Assembly: GCF_900111455.1 (NCBI RefSeq) | Contig: NZ_FOIE01000001.1 | Location: 756,376 to 820,375, forward strand | Length of the DNA: 64,000 nucleotides | From: Geodermatophilus poikilotrophus | GTDB taxonomy: Bacteria > Actinomycetota > Actinomycetes > Mycobacteriales > Geodermatophilaceae | Direction: 5' to 3' | Shown: piece after piece, positions 28,982 to 37,784 of the stretch | Layout of the letters: every line of letters starts with the position of its first letter | Numbering within the stretch: the first letter of the stretch is position 1 | The notes under the pieces: generated by a model | Told to the model about the DNA's origin: nothing | The model's database searches: none | The model's input: only the letters and a program-made list of their open reading frames with translations | Position numbers and translations under genes: made by a program

Positions 28982-28995
28982 GTAGACTGGTCTAC
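28982..28995. promoter_or_regulatory. TetR-type operator palindrome
   Basis: GTAGAC-TG-GTCTAC is a perfect 6+6 inverted repeat centred between the divergent epimerase and TetR genes, 24 bp before the TetR start. It resembles the TAGA-N2-GGTCTA boxes of LmrA/YxaF-type regulators. It would let the TetR protein repress itself and possibly the epimerase gene. Confidence 0.72.
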
Positions 28996-29018
28996 CTATT
29001 ACCGACCGAGGAGTTCCC

Positions 29019-29660
29019 GTGCCCGATCATGGAGGCCCGCAGACCGTGGCGACCGAGCCCCAGGTGCGGTCCGGCCGGGGCTCGGCGCGGGCGCGGCTGC
29101 TGGCTGCAGCAGCGGAGTGCTTCTACGACCACGGGGTCAACGGCACTGGCATCGACACCATCACCGCCGCGGCGGGGGTGGCGAAGATGAGCCTCTACAA
29201 CAACTTCGCCGGCAAGGACGACCTGGTCCTGGCGTACCTGGAGGCCCGGCACGAGGAGTGGCTGGGCCTCCACCGCCGCCGGCTGGGAACGGCGACCGAC
29301 GCCCGGCAGCGGGTCGCCGCGGTCTTCGACGCCTACGTCGACCACGCCGAGCTGGCCCACCGACACGGCTTCCGCGGCTGCGGGCTGCTCAACGCGGCGG
29401 CCGAGCTGCCCGCCGGTGCGCCGGGGCGGCAGCTGGTGCGCCGGCACAAGGAGGAGGTCGAGGCACTGCTGGCCGCTTCCTTGGCCGAGCTGGACGGGGT
29501 GACGGCCGAGCAGGCCGCCGATCTGGCCGAGCAGCTGTCGTTCCTGCTCGAGGGCGCGATGGCCCGGGCCGGACTGGAGGGCGACTCCCGTCGGTTGCAC
29601 CGCGTCCGCGAGCTGGCGCTGCAGCTGGTGGACGCCGCCCCTCGCGGGCACGCACGGTGA
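29019..29660 (+). CDS. TetR/AcrR family regulator (LmrA/YxaF-like)
   Basis: A 213-residue regulator. Residues 20-70 hold the helix-turn-helix (ARLLAAAAECFYDHGVNGTG, then ITAAAGVAKMSLYNNFAGKDDLV). The C-terminal domain has RGCGLLNAAAELPAGAPG, a cysteine-containing segment usual in the YxaF/LmrA branch. GTG 29019 follows GAGGAG by five bases. It overlaps the EamA transporter gene by 4 bp and has a palindromic operator upstream, so the pair is probably autoregulated and drug- or metabolite-responsive. Confidence 0.88.
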   Translation: MPDHGGPQTVATEPQVRSGRGSARARLLAAAAECFYDHGVNGTGIDTITAAAGVAKMSLYNNFAGKDDLVLAYLEARHEEWLGLHRRRLGTATDARQRVAAVFDAYVDHAELAHRHGFRGCGLLNAAAELPAGAPGRQLVRRHKEEVEALLAASLAELDGVTAEQAADLAEQLSFLLEGAMARAGLEGDSRRLHRVRELALQLVDAAPRGHAR

Positions 29661-30619
29661 GGCACGACGCGACGTACGGCAGCGTGTGCGTGCTGGCCGC
29701 GGCCGTGCTCTGGGGCACGACGGGCACCGCGGCGGCGCTGGCGCCCGGGGTCGGGTCGCTGGCGGTCGGTGCGGCGGCGATGGGCGTCGGCGGCCTGCTG
29801 CAGGCGGGGTCCGCCGGCCGCGTCATGCGCGCCCACCGCGCCGGGCTGGCTGCGCAGTGGCGGACACTGGCGCTGTCCGCCGCCGCGGTGGCGGTGTACC
29901 CGCTGGCCTTCTACACGTCCATGCGCCTGGCGGGGGTGGCGGTCGGCACGGTGGTGTCGATCGGCTCGGCGCCGATGGCGGCCGCCCTCGTCGAGCGCGT
30001 CGTCGACCGCCGGCCGCTGTCCCGGCGCTGGGCGGTCGGTGCCACCGTCGGCGTGCTCGGCGTGCTCGCGCTGGCCCTCGCCCACCCCGACGCGGGCGGG
30101 CCGACGGCCGGCACCTCCGGCACGAGGCCGCTGCTGGGCATCGCGCTGGGGCTGCTGGCCGGGCTGACCTACGCGCTCTACTCCTGGGGCGCCGCACGGG
30201 TGATGCGCCGCGGACTGCCCTCCCGCCCGGTCATGGGCACGGTCTTCGGGGCCGGCGGGGTGCTGCTGCTGCCGGTCCTGCTGCTCACCGGCGCACCCAT
30301 CGTCGCGGACTGGTCCGACTTCGCGGCCGTGGCCTACCTGGCCACCGTGCCGATGTTCCTCGGGTACGTGCTGTTCGGCCGGGGCCTGGCCGCGGTCCCC
30401 GCCAGCACCGCCACCACCCTCTCCCTGCTCGAGCCCGCCGTCGCCGCGGTCATCGCCGTCCTCGTCCTGCACGAACGGCTGCCCGCCCTGGGCTGGTTGG
30501 GCATGGCGATCCTGCTCGGCAGCCTGGTGCTGCTGACCGCGGGTCCGCGCCGGCCGGGGACCGGCGCGGCGAGCAGTCGGCCGACGAGTCCGTCAGGCGC
30601 GGTCGACGTCGTCGCGTAG
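29657..30619 (+). CDS. EamA/DMT-family transporter
   Basis: A 320-residue membrane protein with ten hydrophobic segments in two EamA repeats. Landmarks are AAAVLWGTTGTAAAL at the start, FYTSMRLAGVAVGTVVSIGSAP in repeat one, and ASTATTLSLLEPAVAAVIAVLVLHERL in repeat two. Likely exports a small metabolite, in keeping with its coupling to a TetR repressor. The last 25 residues are a polar cytosolic tail. Confidence 0.87.
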   Translation: MRHDATYGSVCVLAAAVLWGTTGTAAALAPGVGSLAVGAAAMGVGGLLQAGSAGRVMRAHRAGLAAQWRTLALSAAAVAVYPLAFYTSMRLAGVAVGTVVSIGSAPMAAALVERVVDRRPLSRRWAVGATVGVLGVLALALAHPDAGGPTAGTSGTRPLLGIALGLLAGLTYALYSWGAARVMRRGLPSRPVMGTVFGAGGVLLLPVLLLTGAPIVADWSDFAAVAYLATVPMFLGYVLFGRGLAAVPASTATTLSLLEPAVAAVIAVLVLHERLPALGWLGMAILLGSLVLLTAGPRRPGTGAASSRPTSPSGAVDVVA

Positions 30620-30698
30620 CCCCCTCGGGGACGGTTCGAGCGACCGGCGGGCGCTGCGCGACGATGAGCCGTCCCCGACGACCCCTGGAGGAACGCGC

Positions 30699-31943
30699 GT
30701 GCAGACCGCCGACCCGGCGACCCCGACCGGCTCCCGGCCCCGGTGGTGGGCGGTGCTCGCGCCCGCCGCCGCGCTGGTCCTCGCCGCCCTGTGCCTGCGC
30801 GCGCCGTTCTCCGCCGTCGGCCCGGTGCTCGGCGAGCTGGGCGACGAGCTGTCCCTGGCGCAGGCGGCGCTGTCGGTGCTGCCCACGCTCCCGCTGGTCT
30901 GCTTCGGCCTGGTCTCCCCCCTCGCGCCCGCGCTGGCCGCGCGGCTCGGCGTCCAGCGGGCCGTCCTGGCCGGCCTGGTCGTGCTCGCCGCCGGGATCGC
31001 CCTGCGCACGGCCGGCACCTGGGGTCTGTACGCCGGCACCGTGCTGCTGTCGGCCGGCATCGCGGTGGGGAACGTGCTGGTCCCCGCGGCCGCGCGGGCC
31101 GTCTACGGGGACCGCGCGGCACCGGTGCTGGGCGCGACGACCGCGACGATGGGGTTCTCGGCCAGCCTGGGCGCGGGCCTGGCCCAGCCGCTGGTCACGG
31201 TGACCGGGAGCGCGGTCGCCGGGCTCACGCTGTGGCTCGCGCCGGTCCTGGTGGCGATCCCGGCGATGGCGCTGCTCGCCCGGCGCGCCCGCCCCGCGGC
31301 CGGTCCCCCGGCGGCCCGGCTGCCGGTGGTCGCCGTCCTGCGGGACCGCGTGGCGCTGGCCGTGACGGTGTTCTTCGGCCTCCAGTCGCTGGCCTTCTAC
31401 GTGATGCTCACCTGGATGGCCGACGTCCTCGAGGACGACGCCGGCACGACCGCGGTCACCGCCGGGGGCCTGGTGGCCGCCGCAGCCGCGTTCGGCGCAC
31501 CCTGCGCGCTCGTCGTCCCGCCGCTGGCCGCGCGGCAGCGGTCCCAGGTGGCGTGGGTGGCCGGCGCGACCCTCCTGTCGACCGTCGGCATCCTCGGCCT
31601 CCTCGTCGCGCCCACCGCCGCCCCCACGGTGTGGGCAGTGCTGTGGGGCCTGGGCACCGGGACGGCGTTCCCGCTGGCGCTGACCCTCGTGCTGGTGCGC
31701 ACCCGGGACGCCGCGCAGACCGGCCGGCTGTCGGCAGCCGCGCAGAGCGTCGGGTACCTGCTGGCCGCCACCGGGCCGCTGGCGGTCGGCCTGCTGCACG
31801 ACGCGACGGGCGGGTGGCGCGCGGGGCTGGCCGTGCTGCTGGTCCTGCAGGGCCTCCAGCTCGCGGCCGGGCTGCACGCCGGCCGGCCGCGGCTGGTGAC
31901 CGAGGCGACGACGGACGCCCACGCTGCCGGATCCTCCCGCTGA
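30699..31943 (+). CDS. MFS transporter (CynX/NimT type)
   Basis: A 414-residue major-facilitator protein with about twelve hydrophobic segments. CLRAPFSAVGPVLGELGDELSL after helix 1 is characteristic of the CynX/NimT cyanate-nitroimidazole group. VFFGLQSLAFYVMLTWMADVL opens the second half, another signature of that group. GTG 30699 has GGAGGAAC upstream. Stands alone 79 bp after the EamA gene. Confidence 0.88.
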   Translation: MQTADPATPTGSRPRWWAVLAPAAALVLAALCLRAPFSAVGPVLGELGDELSLAQAALSVLPTLPLVCFGLVSPLAPALAARLGVQRAVLAGLVVLAAGIALRTAGTWGLYAGTVLLSAGIAVGNVLVPAAARAVYGDRAAPVLGATTATMGFSASLGAGLAQPLVTVTGSAVAGLTLWLAPVLVAIPAMALLARRARPAAGPPAARLPVVAVLRDRVALAVTVFFGLQSLAFYVMLTWMADVLEDDAGTTAVTAGGLVAAAAAFGAPCALVVPPLAARQRSQVAWVAGATLLSTVGILGLLVAPTAAPTVWAVLWGLGTGTAFPLALTLVLVRTRDAAQTGRLSAAAQSVGYLLAATGPLAVGLLHDATGGWRAGLAVLLVLQGLQLAAGLHAGRPRLVTEATTDAHAAGSSR

Positions 31944-32038
31944 CCACGCCTGCCCGACCCGGGCGCCCCTCGCCGTCTACGGGAGATTCGGTGGGCCGGT
32001 CGCCAGATCTGCATTTCAGCGACCTGAAACTGTCGCGC

Positions 32039-32054
32039 TCGTACATATGTTCGA
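32039..32054. promoter_or_regulatory. LexA (SOS) box
   Basis: TCGTACATATGTTCGA differs at one base from the actinobacterial LexA consensus TCGAAC-N4-GTTCGA. It lies in an unusually AT-rich strip after the MFS gene. An ATG sits nine bases downstream, but no intact gene follows, only the fragment at 32067. A second inverted repeat, TTTCAG-N4-CTGAAA, lies just upstream at 32015-32030. Confidence 0.6.
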
Positions 32055-32066
32055 ATCGTTACATGA

Positions 32067-32329
32067 GCCGGTGCCCTGCGCACGCCGATCGAGGCGGCGC
32101 TGGTCGGTCGGCTGCTCGACCGGCCGCCGGCCACGCGCCGGGTGCCGGTCGGTGCGCTGACCCGCGAGGGGAGGGCCGCCTACCAGGCCGAGCTGGTGCT
32201 CGGCCTGGCCGAGGACACCCTCGACCCGCCGCCGGACCAGCCGGCGCGCGGAAGGGGTCGTGGGCGCCGGAGCCCGAGGTGTCCGGGGTCTCAGTTATTC
32301 ACTGCCGAGCCGTCAGGGGGCATTGCCCG
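32067..32329 (+). pseudogene. Unrecognised coding fragment cut by the IS element
   Basis: The phase with stop-free, protein-like sequence reads ALRTPIEAALVGRLLDRPPA, VPVGALTREGRAAYQAELVL and GLAEDTLDPPPDQP. It has no start in frame (a TGA precedes it) and degenerates into Arg/Gly-rich sequence just before the IS left end. The ATG after the LexA box is one frame off. It looks like the leftover of a small damage-inducible gene; no family is recognised. Confidence 0.4.
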
Positions 32330-32347
32330 CACTAAGAAGACGTTGCA
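32330..32347 (+). repeat. IS left terminal inverted repeat
   Basis: CACTAAGAAGACGTTGCA, matching the complement of 33233-33250 (CCCTTAGAAGGCGTTGCA) with three mismatches. Confidence 0.65.
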
Positions 32348-32402
32348 GAAGTAGGTCCTTGAGCCCTGTTCCGCTCTGACGGTTCGGCGCAGCTTGTCGA
32401 GC

Positions 32403-33232
32403 ATGTCCTCGCTGGCGTCTTCCCCGCCGCCCCGGCTGATCGGCGATGAGCTGTGGACGCTGTTCGAGCCGTTGATCCCGCCGCAGAGGCTGGCGGTGCA
32501 CGGCCGCACCGGCCGCCCGCGGGTCTGCGACCGCGATGTGCTCGAGGGCATCGCCTTCGTGCTGTCGACCGGGATCGGTTGGACCAAGCTGCCCGCCGAG
32601 CTGGGCTACGGCTCGGGGTGGACCTGCTGGCGGCGGATGCGTGAGTGGGCGGATGCCGGCGTGTTCGACCGGGTGCACCAGGCGGTGCTCGACCGGCTCG
32701 GTGAGCAGGGGGAACTGGATTGGTCGCGGGCCAGCCTGGACTCCGTCAGCGTCCGGGCGAAAAGGGGGGTGAGCTGACTGGGCCCAATCCGACCGACCGG
32801 GGCAAGGCCGGCAGCAAGTACCACCTGCTCGTCGACGCGCACGGGCTGCCGCTGAACGTGCTGGTGTCGGCCGCGAACCGGCACGACAGCCTGTTCGTCG
32901 AGCCGATCCTGGACTCAATGCCAGCGATCAAGCGGGGCGGCCGCGGCCACCCGCGCCGCCGACCGGTCAAGCTGCACGGCGACAGGGGTTATGACATCCC
33001 GCGGGTGCGCCGTTACCTGCGCCGCCGCGGCATCACCGCCCGCATTGCCCGCATCGGGCGCGACTCCAGCGCCCGGCTGGGCCGGCACCGCTGGGTGGTC
33101 GAGCGGACGCTGGGCTGGCTGCTGTCCTACAAACGTCTGGCGCTGCGCTACGACCGCACCGCCGTCACCATCACCGCGCTGGCCCGGCTTGCGATCACTT
33201 TGATCTGCGCGCGACGCCTACCGACGAACTAA
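32403..33232 (+). CDS. IS5-family transposase, two frames joined by -1 frameshift
   Basis: The first frame (32403-32777) gives the helix-turn-helix half: LIGDELWTLFEPLIPP, GIAFVLSTGIGWTKLPAELG and the first catalytic Asp in ASLDSVSVRAK. The second frame continues as GGELTGPNPTDRGKAGSKYH, has the second Asp in LHGDRGYD and the Glu in RWVVERTLGWL. The switch falls at AAAAGGGGGG (32760-32769), a stretch suited to ribosomal -1 slippage as known for IS427-group elements. All three DDE residues are present, so it may be active. Confidence 0.85.
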
Positions 33233-33250
33233 TGCAACGCCTTCTAAGGG
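33233..33250 (-). repeat. IS right terminal inverted repeat
   Basis: Complement of the left terminal repeat with three differences; it directly follows the transposase stop codon at 33230-33232. Confidence 0.65.
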
Positions 33251-33422
33251 CCCTATCCAAGGGCGCAGGGTTACCCCTGCCCAGGCGACGCCCCCTCAGC
33301 CGACCTCCAGCCGATTGTGCAGCGTAGCCTATCGGGGAGGCAACGCCGTCCGTACCGTGTGGTGTCCTGCGACTGCGACCCACCACGAGGGCCTCTGCAT
33401 CGCTGACCGAGAGGGCACGGCC

Positions 33423-34079
33423 GTGGCGATTAATGACGCTGTGCGGAAGGCATTCGAGGGCGAGCAGGCGGCGGCCTACGAGCACGCCTTTCTATCCGAG
33501 CTCCTAGTCAACTGGCGCGACTGCGAGAAAAGTATCAACAGAACTACCGTTCTGTTAGTGTTGGCGTGCGGCGTGTCGGAACTTGTCATCCGTGGGGCGA
33601 CTTCCGAAGTAGCGGTTGCGGGAGTCAGAATCACAGACCTCGCAATCTTATACGCCATACTTCCTGTAGTGATTGCGTACCTGTACTCGAGTCTCATGTT
33701 CCTAGCTGCGGAGTCGTCGATGAACGAGACTGCGTTCAAGAGCATACTCATCACACGACAGCCCGCACTTTGGCAGGCCCGCTTGGGGCGGCTGCTCTAC
33801 CCCTCCAACATGACCTTCTTCGCTGGGGATCGGCTTCGCTTCGGCTTCGGAAAGAAGGCTAAATTACACAAGTACGTAGATCTCGCAGCTGGTGCGCGAA
33901 CATTCGTCCTCGTCATCGCACCAGTCTTCTACGAGGTGCTCCTTTTCTGGCGGCTCTTCCTCAGGGCGGGCACTGCAAGTATTACATTGTGGCTTGCACT
34001 GTGCCTCTCGACGCTGCTGATAGCGTCCGCGCTTATCGGCTTGATCGCAGCGAGCACGGTCTGGGATTATGAGGATTGA
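33423..34079 (+). CDS. Orphan membrane protein of low GC, unknown
   Basis: A 218-residue protein with a soluble N-terminus (KAFEGEQAAAYEHAFLSELLVNW) followed by hydrophobic segments: TVLLVLACGVSELVI, ITDLAILYAILPVVIAYLY, a pair after residue 155 (FVLVIAPVFYEVLLFW), and LWLALCLSTLLIASALIGLI. The DNA is visibly poorer in G+C (about 52-58% in sampled lines) with codons rare elsewhere in the window (TTA, ATA, AGT). GTG 33423 has GAGAGGG upstream. Next to an IS and without relatives recognised, it looks recently acquired. Confidence 0.65.
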   Translation: MAINDAVRKAFEGEQAAAYEHAFLSELLVNWRDCEKSINRTTVLLVLACGVSELVIRGATSEVAVAGVRITDLAILYAILPVVIAYLYSSLMFLAAESSMNETAFKSILITRQPALWQARLGRLLYPSNMTFFAGDRLRFGFGKKAKLHKYVDLAAGARTFVLVIAPVFYEVLLFWRLFLRAGTASITLWLALCLSTLLIASALIGLIAASTVWDYED

Positions 34080-34122
34080 AGGCGAGAGGGGTCCGGCCTA
34101 GGCTTGCCACTCGCTCGATGTC

Positions 34123-35583
34123 CTAGAAGGGGTAGGCGGGCAGGTCGCCGCGCAGCGTGACCCACTGGGTCTCGGTGAACGCCTCGACGTTGGCCTGCGG
34201 ACCGCCGTGGCGGGAGCCGGTGCCCGACGCCCCGACCCCGCCGAAGGGGGCCACGGCCTCGTCGTTCACGGTCTGGTCGTTGATGTGCACCAGGCCCGAC
34301 GGGATGCGCTCGGCCAGCTGCAGGCCGGCGTACACGTCACGGGTGAGGATGCCCAGGGACAACCCGTACTCGGTGCCGCGGGCCAGCTCCGCCACCTCGT
34401 CGAGGCTCCGGAACGGGGTCACCGGCGCGACCGGGCCGAAGATCTCCTCCCGGTAGGCGGGCGCCTCGACCGGCACGTCGCCGAGCACGGTAGGCCGGTA
34501 GAACAGCCCCTCGAAGGTGCCGCCGGTGCGCAGCGTCGCCCCGCCCTCGACGCTGCTCGTGACCAGACCGTGCACCCGGTCGCGCTGGCCGGCGTCGATC
34601 AGCGGGCCGAGCGCGACCTGCTCGCGGAAGGGGTCGCCCACCGGCAGCTCCGCCACCTTCTCGGTGAGGACGGCGGTGTACTCCTCGGCGATCGACTCGT
34701 GCACCAGGTGCCGGCTGGTGGCCATGCAGATCTGACCCTGGTGGGCGAAGGTGCCCCACGCGCCCACCGAGGCCGCCGCGGTCACGTCGACGTCGGGCAG
34801 CACGATGAGCGCGGAGTTGCCGCCGAGCTCCAGGTGCGCGCGCTTGAGGTGCCGGCCGGCCAGCGCGCCGACCGCGCGACCGGCCCTGGTCGAGCCGGTG
34901 AAGGCGATCACCCGCACCGGCGGAGCGGTCACCAGGGCCTCACCGACGTCCGCGCCGCCGGGCAGCACCTGGAACACCCCCGCCGGCAGCCCGGCCTCCT
35001 CGAAGACACGGGCGAACAGCACGCCGCCGGAGACCGCGGTGCGCGGGTCGGGCTTGAGGACGACGGCGTTGCCGAGCGCCAGCGCCGGGGCGATCGCCCG
35101 GATCGCCAGGATGGTCGGCACGTTGAACGGCGCGATGACGCCGACCACGCCAGCCGGCACCCGGCGGGCGAAGGACAACCGGGGCGCCCCGGTGCGCAGC
35201 AGCTCCCCGTACGGGTGGCTGGGCAGCGCCGACGCCTCGTAGCACTCGGCGGCGGTGGTGTGCACCTGGAAGTCGCCGAAGGGCTGGACCGCGCCGGTCT
35301 CCCGGGCCAGCCAGCCCCTGATCTCGTCGGCGTCGGCCTCCAGCACCTCACCGGCGCGGCGCAGCACCCGCGCCCGGTCCTCGAACGGGGCGGCCGCCCA
35401 CGCCCGCTGGGCCTCGGCCGCCCGGTCCGCCGCGGCGACGACGTCCTCCGGGGTGGCCTTCCCGACCGCGCCGACGACGTCCCCGGTCGCGGGCTCGACC
35501 ACGTCGTAGGTGCCGCCGGACCCGTCGGTCCACGCGCCGGTCCAGAGCTTCCCCCGCCACGCGCCGTCGTCCAGCAGTGCCAT
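34123..35583 (-). CDS. Aldehyde dehydrogenase, benzaldehyde/vanillin type
   Basis: A 486-residue aldehyde dehydrogenase. [21 protein letters not shown] at the start and a [16 protein letters not shown] end are typical of benzaldehyde and salicylaldehyde dehydrogenases. Catalytic Glu is in HLELGGNSA and Cys in [17 protein letters not shown] 35583. Close to a complete 4-hydroxybenzoate/protocatechuate cluster, it could supply hydroxybenzoates from aromatic aldehydes; glucose-6-phosphate isomerase lies between, so this is inferred. Confidence 0.85.
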   Translation of the reverse strand: MALLDDGAWRGKLWTGAWTDGSGGTYDVVEPATGDVVGAVGKATPEDVVAAADRAAEAQRAWAAAPFEDRARVLRRAGEVLEADADEIRGWLARETGAVQPFGDFQVHTTAAECYEASALPSHPYGELLRTGAPRLSFARRVPAGVVGVIAPFNVPTILAIRAIAPALALGNAVVLKPDPRTAVSGGVLFARVFEEAGLPAGVFQVLPGGADVGEALVTAPPVRVIAFTGSTRAGRAVGALAGRHLKRAHLELGGNSALIVLPDVDVTAAASVGAWGTFAHQGQICMATSRHLVHESIAEEYTAVLTEKVAELPVGDPFREQVALGPLIDAGQRDRVHGLVTSSVEGGATLRTGGTFEGLFYRPTVLGDVPVEAPAYREEIFGPVAPVTPFRSLDEVAELARGTEYGLSLGILTRDVYAGLQLAERIPSGLVHINDQTVNDEAVAPFGGVGASGTGSRHGGPQANVEAFTETQWVTLRGDLPAYPF

Positions 35584-35695
35584 CCCTGTCCGTCCTCTCG
35601 TCCGGGCGGTGGGTCCCGGAGTCGCCCTGGGAGCCGCCTCCCGGCAGGGTAGGTGGGACGGCAGCCGATGCATCGGCCGGGAGCAGGAGGGGTCC

Positions 35696-37327
35696 ATGGG
35701 CATCACGGAGAGCGCGGAGTGGCAGGCGCTGACCGAGCACCACCGGGAGCTGCGCGACGCCTCCCTGCGGGACCTGTTCGCCGAGGACCCGCAGCGGGGC
35801 ACCGAGCTCGTGGTCACCGCCGGCGACCTCTACCTGGACTACTCGAAGAACCGGCTCACCCGGGAGACCGTCCGGCTGCTGGCGGCGCTGGCCGAGAGCG
35901 TCGGGCTGCGGGAGCGCACCGAGGCCATGTTCCGCGGCGAGCACATCAACACGACCGAGGACCGGGCGGTGCTGCACGTGGCGCTGCGCGACCCGCGCAC
36001 CAGCGGCCTGGACGTCGACGGCCACGACGTCAACGCCGAGGTGCACGAGGTGCTCGGCCGGATGGCGCAGTTCGCCGACCGGGTGCGCAGCGGGGAGTGG
36101 ACCGGGCACACCGGCGAGCGGATCCGGGCGGTCGTCAACATCGGGATCGGCGGTTCCGACCTCGGCCCGGCCATGGCCTACACCGCCCTGCGCGACTACT
36201 CGGACCGGTCGCTGACCTTCCGCTTCGTCTCCAACATCGACCCGACCGACCTGGCCGAGGCCACCCGCGACCTCGACCCGGCGACCACGCTGTTCGTGGT
36301 CGCGTCGAAGACCTTCACCACCCAGGAGACGCTCACCAACGCCAAGGAGGCCCGCCGCTGGCTGGTCGAGGGGCTCGGCGGGGACGAGAAGGCCGTCGCC
36401 GCGCACTTCGTCGCCGTCTCCACGAACGCCGAGAAGGTCGCCGAGTTCGGCATCGACACCGCCAACATGTTCGGCTTCTGGGACTGGGTCGGCGGACGCT
36501 ACTCGTTCACCTCGGCGATCGGGCTCTCGCTCATGGTCGCGATCGGGCCGGAGCACTACCGCGAGCTGCTCGACGGCTTCCACACCGTCGACGAGCACTT
36601 CCGCACCGCGCCGTACGAGGAGAACCTGCCGGCCCTGCTGGGGCTGATCTCGGTCTGGTACGTCGACTTCTTCGGGGCGCAGAGCCAGGCGGTGCTGCCC
36701 TACTCGCAGTACCTGGCGCGCTTCCCGGCCTACCTGCAGCAGCTGTGCATGGAGTCCAACGGCAAGTCGGTGCGGCTGGACGGCTCGCCGGTCGACGTCC
36801 CGACCGGCGAGATCGTGTGGGGCGAGCCGGGCACCAACGGCCAGCACGCCTTCTACCAGCTGCTGCACCAGGGCACGGTGCTGGTGCCGGCGGACTTCCT
36901 GGGTTTCGTCCAGCCCAACCACGACCTCGACGGCATGCACGACCTCTTCCTGGCCAACTTCCTCGCCCAGCCGCGCGCGCTGGCCTTCGGCCGCACCGCC
37001 GAGGAGGTCGCCGCCGACGGGACGGCGCCGCACGTCGTCCCGCACAAGGTGATGCCGGGCAACCACCCGTCCAATGCGATCGTCGCGCCGAGGCTGACGC
37101 CCTCGGTGCTCGGGCAGCTGGTCGCCGCCTACGAGCACCGGGTCTTCACGCAGGGCGTCGTCTGGGGCATCAACTCGTTCGACCAGTGGGGCGTGGAGCT
37201 GGGCAAGGTGATGGCCAACCAGCTCGCGCCGAAGCTGCAGAGCGAGTCCGCGCCGGAGTACGACTCGGACTCGTCGACCAACGCGCTGGTCCGGCTGCTC
37301 CGGGAGGGTCGCGGCCGCCCGGCGTGA
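35696..37327 (+). CDS. pgi: Glucose-6-phosphate isomerase
   Basis: Interconverts glucose 6-phosphate and fructose 6-phosphate. The 543 residues contain [66 protein letters not shown] and [15 protein letters not shown], and the C-terminal [12 protein letters not shown] with the catalytic-region Lys. ATG 35696 follows GGAGG. Stands alone, divergent from the aldehyde dehydrogenase. Confidence 0.96.
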   Translation: MGITESAEWQALTEHHRELRDASLRDLFAEDPQRGTELVVTAGDLYLDYSKNRLTRETVRLLAALAESVGLRERTEAMFRGEHINTTEDRAVLHVALRDPRTSGLDVDGHDVNAEVHEVLGRMAQFADRVRSGEWTGHTGERIRAVVNIGIGGSDLGPAMAYTALRDYSDRSLTFRFVSNIDPTDLAEATRDLDPATTLFVVASKTFTTQETLTNAKEARRWLVEGLGGDEKAVAAHFVAVSTNAEKVAEFGIDTANMFGFWDWVGGRYSFTSAIGLSLMVAIGPEHYRELLDGFHTVDEHFRTAPYEENLPALLGLISVWYVDFFGAQSQAVLPYSQYLARFPAYLQQLCMESNGKSVRLDGSPVDVPTGEIVWGEPGTNGQHAFYQLLHQGTVLVPADFLGFVQPNHDLDGMHDLFLANFLAQPRALAFGRTAEEVAADGTAPHVVPHKVMPGNHPSNAIVAPRLTPSVLGQLVAAYEHRVFTQGVVWGINSFDQWGVELGKVMANQLAPKLQSESAPEYDSDSSTNALVRLLREGRGRPA

Positions 37328-37382
37328 GGGAGGCTCCCGACACTCGTGGCGGGTCCCCTCAGGAGGGCCGGCCACGGGAGGG

Positions 37383-37784
37383 TCACGCCCCGCCGCGGAG
37401 CTCCTCGAGGATCGGCGCGGCGACCTTGAAGGCGTGGTTGGCCGCGGGCACTCCGGCGTAGACGGCGGCGTGCTGGATGACCTCGGCGATCTCCGCGTCG
37501 GACAGGCCGTTGTTCTTGGCCGCCCGCACGTGCAGCGCGAACTCGTCCCAGTGCCGCAGCGCGATGGTGATCGACAGCGTCATCAGGCTGCGGTCGCGGC
37601 GGGACAGGCCGGGCCGCTGCCAGACGTCGCCCCAGGCCACCCGGGTGATGAAGTCCTGGAAGTCGGCGGTGAACGGCGTCGTGCCGGCCACCGCGCGGTC
37701 CACCCACGCGTCGCCGAGCACCTCGCGCCGGGTGCGCATGCCCGCGTCCCGGCGGGCGTCGTCGGTGCCGGGCAGCTCGCTCAT
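37383..37784 (-). CDS. pcaC: 4-carboxymuconolactone decarboxylase
   Basis: Converts 4-carboxymuconolactone to 3-oxoadipate enol-lactone in the protocatechuate branch. A 133-residue CMD/AhpD-like helical protein with RTRREVLGDAWVDRA, FITRVAWGDVWQRPGLSRRD, and ALHVRAAKNNGLSDAEIAEV, VIQHAAVYAGVPAANHAF. Last gene of the pca unit; the ATG overlaps the pcaD stop by 4 bp. It is a separate protein, not the PcaD-PcaC fusion (PcaL) seen in some actinobacteria. Confidence 0.92.
   Translation of the reverse strand: MSELPGTDDARRDAGMRTRREVLGDAWVDRAVAGTTPFTADFQDFITRVAWGDVWQRPGLSRRDRSLMTLSITIALRHWDEFALHVRAAKNNGLSDAEIAEVIQHAAVYAGVPAANHAFKVAAPILEELRGGA

Larger units (their letters stand above)
32330..33250 (+). 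mobile_element. IS5-family insertion sequence (IS427-like), about 921 bp
   Basis: Bounded by imperfect 18-bp inverted repeats (32330-32347 and 33233-33250, 15 of 18 positions matching, both containing CGTTGCA). It holds one transposase in two overlapping frames. The right repeat begins right after the transposase stop. No convincing target-site duplication was found; the exact ends could shift by a few bases. Confidence 0.82.

Noticed and set aside
32063-32335. A gene starting at the ATG just after the LexA box
   Set aside because: That frame gives low-complexity Arg/Gly/Pro sequence; the protein-like frame is another phase with no start.
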